Below are positions 57,461 through 64,000 of a stretch of 64,000 bases of DNA, piece by piece. The notes beneath the pieces were generated by a model, which made no database searches, had not been told where the DNA came from, and saw only the letters and a program-made list of their open reading frames with translations. Source of the DNA: Pyxicephalus adspersus. Taxonomy: Eukaryota > Chordata > Amphibia > Anura > Pyxicephalidae. Position 1 is the first letter of the stretch, and each line of letters begins with the position of its first letter. Location of the stretch: the NCBI RefSeq assembly GCF_032062135.1, contig NC_092861.1, positions 121,980,768 through 122,044,767 of the forward strand. The letters are read 5' to 3'. Made by a program: the position numbers and the translations under genes.

Positions 57461-60400
57461 AAAGGTAAAAATCTAGTGTCCCTAAAAGACTGACATGGGA
57501 TGACTGCCTTCATTCTCTATCAAGGAGGATTTCCTCATCCTCTCCTCTATAAAGAACTGAACAGCATTGTCTCTACACCACTTATTCATTCAAGTAATAT
57601 AAATTTAAATTCTGTACATAGTCTAAATGTAGACCTTAAAAAAAACAGTTTTAAAGGGAAAAGTCCTAAAACTTAATGACTTTTATTTTAATTAATTATT
57701 AATTAATGTTCAAAAATCATTTTTCTTATTTTTATATTGCAGTCTATTAAAATAATGCCTGGTGAACCTGATGTATAGGAGCTTCTTGTTGGTGACAATG
57801 CTCTGTCAATTGTATTCTTGCCTTGTCCCTGTGTGTCTCTTCAATGAAACCACAAATAGCCGTTTGGACACACATTATGGAGGCAATGATCCACTGTTGC
57901 CATAATCGGAAATTCCATGCAATCATTGCTGAAACTGCATGCATGCAGACAGGTAGTGGTTGCAAAGTGACCACAGGAGATCAAGACCACAGAGATGCAA
58001 CAGTGAATTAATAAAGGGTAAAACAAGCATGTAATTAAAAAAGACAACTGTTTATACAATGTGTGTTAACAAACTAAATGTTTACATCTACTTTAACTGA
58101 TTAGGTTCACATAAAAAAGAGCACCGTTAAAAAAACACACACACATGGACACTCTGGTTTATTTATTGTAATAAAATTGCAATTAGACAAAAGAGGTGGG
58201 CTTTAAACATACTGTATGAGATTTTAAGAAGTCAGTTGAGGCCCGAATTAACTACAGAACTGCAGCTGTGCTCTTTTCTGGCCAGTGGAATAAGGGCTGA
58301 AAAACAATAGACACTAAGAAGCCCAAGTTGATGCATGGGAAAGCCATTGGTCGGCCATTGAAGGCGTCCTTCTGCTGAGCAAATAGTTCAAACTGTTCAT
58401 TCCCGTCTTCCATTCTCTGGCTGGTACATTGTTTGTGTCCTTGCATTTCATTCTGCAAGGAAGATTGCTCCCTGGGCCTATAAGCAAACAGTACAGAAAA
58501 GAACGGACTATCCTGCTCTTTTCCCTGGAGAACTAGCATTTTTATTTCAGCTCTAAGCTGTCAAAGAGCTGGAGAGTTTATGCCAGTGGCATGAATTAAT
58601 TGATCTAAGCTGGGCTATGTGAAATGCGTCACCAAATGTCCCAAAAATAATTGTCAATAATGTTTCTTTTAGTATTTCATTCCAATCTGTTCATATGCAG
58701 AAAGTACTTTTTAATGGCTTGGTCCTGTGCTAATCTGTGCCAATTTCAATGAAAAATGCTTATGATAAATTAGCAGGATTTGGCAGTAATATAGACGGTT
58801 ACATGGTGCCAAGCCTATAAAAAGAATATCCAGCATAGTGAACATCATGTCATGGAAGCAGACTAGCCACAAAGAGTGAACAGTATTCAAGTGCTGACCA
58901 TTGTTACTCTATGGCTTTCTTGTTTTGAATGTCAGAGAATATAATACATCTATAGGTTGTAATGCTTCAGGGATATAAAAAACAATATTGGCTCTTTTTA
59001 TCATCCCTCCCTTAAAATCTAGAACACAAGGTTTTATGAAAGGATATATGCAAATCATTTCTAATGTCCATATAGCCAGCTGTACATCCAGACCCACTGG
59101 CTTATAGCCAGATATTGTCTGAAAATAGAGCATTTGACTCAGCTTGCATTTATCTGATTCAAGTTTGTTGTAAGTCACTGGCACCTGATACCCCTCTTTG
59201 GTTATTTTTAGGCATAAAGCCCCATAACAGGGTTAGTGTAAAATGTATTTTTTTAAATTAATATTACTGAATAGGCTTGCCTCATAAAACTGAACCGTAA
59301 TTCCCCCTTTTGGCACCCTCAGTTTAACTGTATAAAAAATCAAAATGCATGACACTTTTTTAATGTTACATAGGTTGTCTTCTTTCTGATTGCTATAGCG
59401 GTTCCTTAATGTGTCCGAGGGAGCAGAGCCATGTAATAAGAAGTTGCCTCTCCATTCTACATTGTTTTGTGAGACCAAACTAGCATGATGACTTGCCTGC
59501 AGGGGCAGGGTTATGAAAACCCGGGTTCACTGGAAGTGAATTGAATGATACCCGTTGTCATTCTTCTGGGTCGTGGTGCAATTACAGCACAGTAAATGTG
59601 CAAGGACAGCACCATTGGCAGGGTATTGATTGTACTGAAAGATGTTTTTTTGGTAAACATGCAGGGCAATTATTAAAAAAACAAGCCAGCTTTAGGTATT
59701 TAAATTTTCACCTTAAAAATTACCTTTATTGATATGTTTATATTGCTTATATTTAAAAATCAGAGCTTACCTGAAGGGTGACAGATCATGCCTGACTCTG
59801 CTTTGCCCAAACAAACTGGGAAGCAATAGTTCACAAGGCAGTACTATCAGACTGGTCAGACTTAAAGTAATTCCTAAATATTCAAATAATAATTTTTAAT
59901 GCAGAGTAGCTCTAATTGCTCATTTTGCAAAATATGCAGGGCTTATGTGCTCCTCGGGAGTCTGGATATAAATAGTTGGGGAAAGGAGGGATCTGTTCTG
60001 TGTTTGAGTTAGACAAGTTTTTAGTCTATTAAGCAGTTTGTGAACTCTGATTAAAAATGTAATTGTAATAGCTTGGTCGAATTACAAAATGAAAATATGC
60101 AAACTGACCACATCAGCATAATTCTTCTTCTATGGTTAGCAGTAAACTACAGGAATCCAAGCTGGACAGATCCCTGAGTGTTTAGAGCACCATAAACCTA
60201 TTATATATAAAAAAAATGATGTGGACTATGAAGGGCAAAGTTATGTAGTCCCAACATTTATTATGTAGGGTGTACATATACTTTAAAAGCAAACATTATG
60301 TTTGGATCTTCCTTTTTGCAATATTCACATGTAACATTTAATTGATAATTAAATAATGTATGGACGGGCAGAATCACATTGTAAGGGTGTAAGTTAGGTA

Positions 60401-60695
60401 AATCATTCAAGGTATTAAATTTTCTTAGGATAGCTCAGCATTGATATCTGTTACAGACATCATGAATATTACAATCCTTTCTAAAATGCTATAGAATAGG
60501 GTCTATGATAAGTCCAACATTATGAGCAGCTTTAAAACTTTCCCACATCTTTTCAAATTCATTTTCCCAGGTTTAGGCCACCTTTAGGCACCAGGACTGG
60601 ACAAATCTACAAATAAGAGGATTCCATTTACACCAATATTCCTAATCATGGTGTAACAAAAGTAACAAATCTTTTATGTAAACTCTTCCCCTCGA
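57461..60695. other. Repeat-poor non-coding region with candidate conserved elements
   Basis: About 3.2 kb in which no mobile element ends or LINE pieces were recognised. Two stretches (58240-58720 and 59490-59960) have balanced composition and AT-rich homeobox-like cores without repeat signatures. Frames on both strands in 57747-58539 and 58909-59732 lack domains. There is a CA repeat of modest length near 58135-58146. Confidence 0.45.
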
Positions 60696-60973
60696 CAGGT
60701 ATTTTTCAATCATAAAGTTCCAAGGAACCCTAGGGTTCCTTCAGGGGTTACTAGGGGTGCTTTTGAGCAATGGGCAGTTTGTGCCTCTCAGGTCAGTTTA
60801 AGTGACACTTTCTGTAATCTTTATGGCTGTAAGGATGACATTCTTCCAACCAGCCTTCAAGCTAATATACTGAAAGCTGTGGATGTAGTAATTATAGAAT
60901 AGGTTCCTGAAGACTTAAAGGTCTTTTCAATGGGTCCCCCATGTTAAAAAAAAGTTTGAGAAAGGTTGCCCTA
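60696..60973 (-). mobile_element. hAT-like non-autonomous element (AACATGGGG family), copy 4, inverted
   Basis: In plus orientation it begins CAGGTATTTTTCAATC and AGGAACCCTAGGGTTCCTTC. It passes through GCAATGGGCAGTTTGTGCCT and CATTCTTCC, then ends with TGGGTCCCCCATGTTAAAAA and TTTGAGAAAGGTTGCCCTA. This is the reverse complement order of the copies at 4619, 35746 and 44904. TIRs are eroded. Confidence 0.72.
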
Positions 60974-61944
60974 AACAGTTGCCAACTTCTGTTTCCTCTT
61001 TAGAAAATGAGATTCCAAATAGATGGACCAGGCAACTATCTTAGTCTTTTAGCAATCTAGTGCAACTTATAAATAATTTTTTTCCTTTTGGATCATTTTC
61101 CCTTGAAATTAATCTACGATTTACCAATGCAAGGTGGTCCTATAACATCTAAATATTACCTTGCCTTTATTCTTTCCCCTTGGAGAAGATGCCCATTATA
61201 AGCTGTACATCATGTGCTGTTTAAATTTAGGTAGGTTGAGCACTCCCTCACTGTCACCTCTGACAGTACTGTGTGTATGTTATTGAGCCAACAAATTCTC
61301 CATAAAATATGTCTATCCCCATATATATAGGGCAACTTAGGGGAAAATGCAAGAGGTGGACGGTTTAAAGCATTTTTAATTCCAACAAAATATATTACCA
61401 AGAAAATACTGTTCATTTTTTTTTTTTTCAACTATTTACGTAGAATAACCTGTGCCCCACAAAACACAACAGCCTGAGGTTCAGTAAGATATATATTTTT
61501 CCTCTTTCTTCCTTGTTAAACTGTGGTTTTGTGAATATTAATATTATTTTGGGACTACAAAAACTCATTCCTCATGTTGATGATATGAATTTTGATATGA
61601 ATTATATTGTTATTTGTAGAACAAAGGTATCCTCTGTACGTTAAAGAAGCAGCCTCATTGTGCTTTAAAGCGCGTCAAATATTGTGCCCACCATTTTGGC
61701 CCTACATGTGATTAAGGTATTAATGCAGTCTGTTAGAGTCCATTGTATAGATCAATGGCCTATATGAAATAGTGGGCACCACAGTGTATACAAGTACAAG
61801 GTTTTTATTCTGTGTGACCATATAACAAAATTCTTTGTGTTTTTCCAGGTATGGATATATGTATTTAATGAGTTGTACATAAAAATATTTTACCAGTATT
61901 TTCATGGTAGTATATCCTTATGTGAATTGGAGATATGTTAAAAT
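60974..61944. other. AT-rich non-coding sequence, nothing recognised
   Basis: Short chance frames only (61210-61431 and 61720-61905, both minus). No repeat ends. Confidence 0.5.
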
Positions 61945-62152
61945 CCCCCTTGCCTTTTCTTCTAAATCTATATGACAGTAATTAGCCAATCATTGAGTGT
62001 GAGTTCTGTCACATGAGGCAAGGGAGTCCCGTTGTCCCGGGAATGGAGCAACCGTGGAGTGAAGAAAAGGTTAGTAAATCCTGGAGGTGGACAGGGCAGA
62101 AACATGTTGCCTTTCCCTGATGAACAATGCACAGGTTCACTTTAAGGGAAGT
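61945..62152 (+). repeat. Possible short non-autonomous element, right part
   Basis: TAGCCAATCATTGAGTGTGA, GAAAAGGTTAGTAAATCCTG and the terminus ACAGGTTCACTTTAAG resemble the architecture of the GATGGCTGAA family (AGCCAATCAAGATGGC and TAGTTCCACTTTAAG). Similarity outside the terminus is weak, so a separate family is likely. Confidence 0.35.
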
Positions 62153-63074
62153 TTTTATTTTTCATTTTCAAACATAATGCTACTTTCTCACGCACTGTGT
62201 TGAAAATGTCCACAACTTCAACAAATAATAACCTCATTTATATACCAGTAGAAGCCCAAGATCGTGAGAGCCATTGTGTAAATTTTCCACTTGACTTTTC
62301 ATTATCCACCTGAAGAAAATCAATCTATATGTATGGGATCACCATGCAATTCAAGAGATAAATTCAAACTGAAAATGCGCTTTGCATATACCACAGATAA
62401 ACGTCTCAGTGCGACAGCCAGAATTTGTGTTTCTCTTTTTTCATTTTCTCAGATTCATTTGTAGCACTGATAATTTTACAAGTACGAGAGATACAAGTTA
62501 GTGAATTGAGTGTTTGCTTATTTGTTTGCAATATTGATCCTGAAAAATTGTTCTTGTTAATGTGTAACTTTAGCCAGATATTGGTACAAGGTTTGTTGCT
62601 TTGAGCTGTGTTCTTTCTGTTACCTCTTCTGTCAACCTCTTTTTCATATTATTTTCTTACAACATGGGCTTAAACAAACAAGATACTTAAAAATGATAAA
62701 ATGGTGGAGTCTTTAAATAGGCTAACCGTTCTTCAATAACAAATTTGTCAGGTTCTGTCAAATTTGATTTATGTTGTATGCGATTGTTTTTCTGAACATA
62801 CGACCCATCAAATAGGAATGCATACTTGTAAAAGAGGTAAGTCACCCATGGGCTATTAATCTGTCTCAAGCAGTCACCAGTTTTTGAGGCTTGCTCTATG
62901 AAATTTATTTATTTATAACATATATATCTCAATACAATACAGTAATAGGATTGCTTATTTTGACTTACACACTGTTTGATCCTCATGCATGTACATGAAG
63001 AATGCATTTCCTTTTCCATGTAGTAAAGGGAATATAAGCTAATCCTTAGTAAAGGATTTCCACCATGCTGAAAA
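62153..63074. other. Repeat-poor non-coding sequence
   Basis: No repeats or genes were recognised. 62170-62640 looks like a candidate conserved non-coding element. Confidence 0.45.
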
Positions 63075-63706
63075 TGTCACACTTACCTCTTCCTCGTTAA
63101 AGCGCAGGCACCTCTATCCTGGCTCATGAGGGCAGTTCTGTGCCTGGGGGCATCAGCTCTTCCTCATTTAATTCATATCACCCCTCCCGCCGTCCAATCA
63201 GGAAATAGCCTTCTAATCATCCCTGGCTATTTAGCTGGCTCAGACAGAGCACTAAGTGTTCATACAACGTGTCTCCACTAGTGCCGAGCCCCCTAGGTCT
63301 GCTGAGCATTTCCTATACACCTGTTGGGTAATTCAGGGCTTTCCCTGTCCAGCTCCTGTGCTAACCCCGTGTGGCTAAGTCTGTTGTTTCCCAGCCAGTT
63401 CTCTTGTGCTGTTCCAGTGTTCCTCTCTGTCTATTGTGACCAGACCTCTTTTGCTTGCTGCCTGCCTCGACCCCGGCCTACCTTGACAATTCTTCCGCCT
63501 AAAGATTTTGTACTGCATATCATCTTGCCTACCCTGTTGTGCCCAAGGACCTCAACCTATTAGTAACCAGCAGCACAACATATTCACCACTAGAGGTTCT
63601 GGAGAAGACCTGGTTTCCGCTTAGACTCTGCGGCTTGACTCTTCCCAGAGTTCACACCACTTTTGTGCAAGCCGTAGCGACCACTAGAGGCTCCCCAAGC
63701 GTGGCA
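63075..63706 (+). mobile_element. Possible solo LTR of an LTR retrotransposon (Ty3/gypsy-type style)
   Basis: The segment begins TGTCACACTTACC and ends AAGCGTGGCA, giving TG...CA ends. The pentamers outside are GAAAA (63070-63074) and GCAAA (63707-63711), four of five matching, as expected for an aged 5-bp target duplication. It is far more GC-rich than its flanks. A TATA-like CTATTTAG lies near 63227. The near-direct repeat ACCACTAGAGG occurs at about 63587 and 63680. No primer-binding site or gag-pol follows, so a solo LTR is the simplest reading. The frame 63324-63563 is not a gene. Confidence 0.5.
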
Positions 63707-64000
63707 GCAAACTGAACTTCTTGGGGTTTGGGTAAGGAAGTCTAGCTTGTGTACAAGGTTTCATTAAAGGACTGAGCGGACATAAAGACCCTTGAAATAA
63801 GGCAGAATGGGACCCTGAGCAAGGTAGATGCTTTGTACTCTTCCTGCTTTGATTGAAATAGATAGCACTTTTTCTCTAGGTTACTACAAGAGCAGGAAGG
63901 ACATAGCTGGACTTCCTCAACATCTGCAAAGCCCAAGGTTTCTGTATAGGTTGGGTAGTGGATAATCGTGTTCCATCTATGATTTTGTGTGTTTTGGACT
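63707..64000. other. Non-coding sequence at window end
   Basis: Nothing was recognised. A minus frame (63742-63936) shows no family resemblance. Confidence 0.45.

Noticed and set aside
63324..63563. Ser/Pro-rich plus-strand frame
   Set aside because: It lies inside the putative LTR, whose C-rich composition removes stops.

Overview
This window looks like a stretch of vertebrate nuclear DNA with no gene in it, most likely from a neobatrachian and probably ranoid frog. The frog assignment is an inference. It rests on the mix of repeat families: a self-complementary element ending in CCTGATTTATTAAAGC, elements bounded by GCGTACACAC ends, short elements opening with AAAGCGGAAGTAAACC, hAT-type non-autonomous elements, and L1- and L2-type LINE remnants. 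The background is AT-rich and poor in CpG. Open frames are short, occur on both strands, and are never organised as operons or exons. I found no credible coding exon, rRNA or canonical tRNA gene, CRISPR array or prokaryotic signal.

Layout. 1-2305 is unique AT-rich sequence with a possible retroposon 3' end on the minus strand (420-1110). 2306-3056 is a TIR element carrying a second, nested element and a long TA microsatellite. The first palindromic element copy follows at 3087-3307. 4185-4890 holds two abutting non-autonomous elements. 6389-6611 is a second palindromic copy. 9005-9590 is a CpG-rich element with an internal 71-bp duplication. 11974-12400 holds a degraded relative of the 4185 element. 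16081-19543 holds two related CGATCG-rich elements in opposite orientation. 24226-24810 has a palindromic copy directly abutting another TIR element. 25581-25953 is an hAT element with a perfect 8-bp target duplication. 26061-26450 is a diverged tandem duplication. 26771-27194 and 36354-36777 are two nearly identical CGATCG-rich elements. 28578-28909 and 44325-44430 are a shorter subfamily of the same elements. 29301-29654 is an hAT piece joined to half of a palindromic copy. 30820-31765 is an L1 ORF2 3' remnant split by an hAT insertion with a perfect target duplication. 33271-42450 carries several short TIR elements and LINE tails. 47605-48076 is a GACTTG-rich palindromic element. 49638-49945 is another hAT element. 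50963-51625 has two more palindromic copies. 52126-52755 is a second L1 remnant. 56158-56363 is the last palindromic copy. 56880-57460 is an L2-like LINE 3' end with a decayed reverse-transcriptase C-terminal reading frame. 63075-63706 is a possible solo LTR.

Between these lie repeat-poor stretches of more even composition (about 27440-28240, 34540-34830, 37960-38230, 53180-53420, 58240-58720, 59490-59960, 62170-62640). They look like conserved non-coding elements but cannot be confirmed without alignment. If several are conserved, the window would be a gene desert or large intron near a developmental regulator. I saw no evidence for a novel enzymatic or defence system. The most informative content is the transposon record: nested insertions, target duplications and a young element family.
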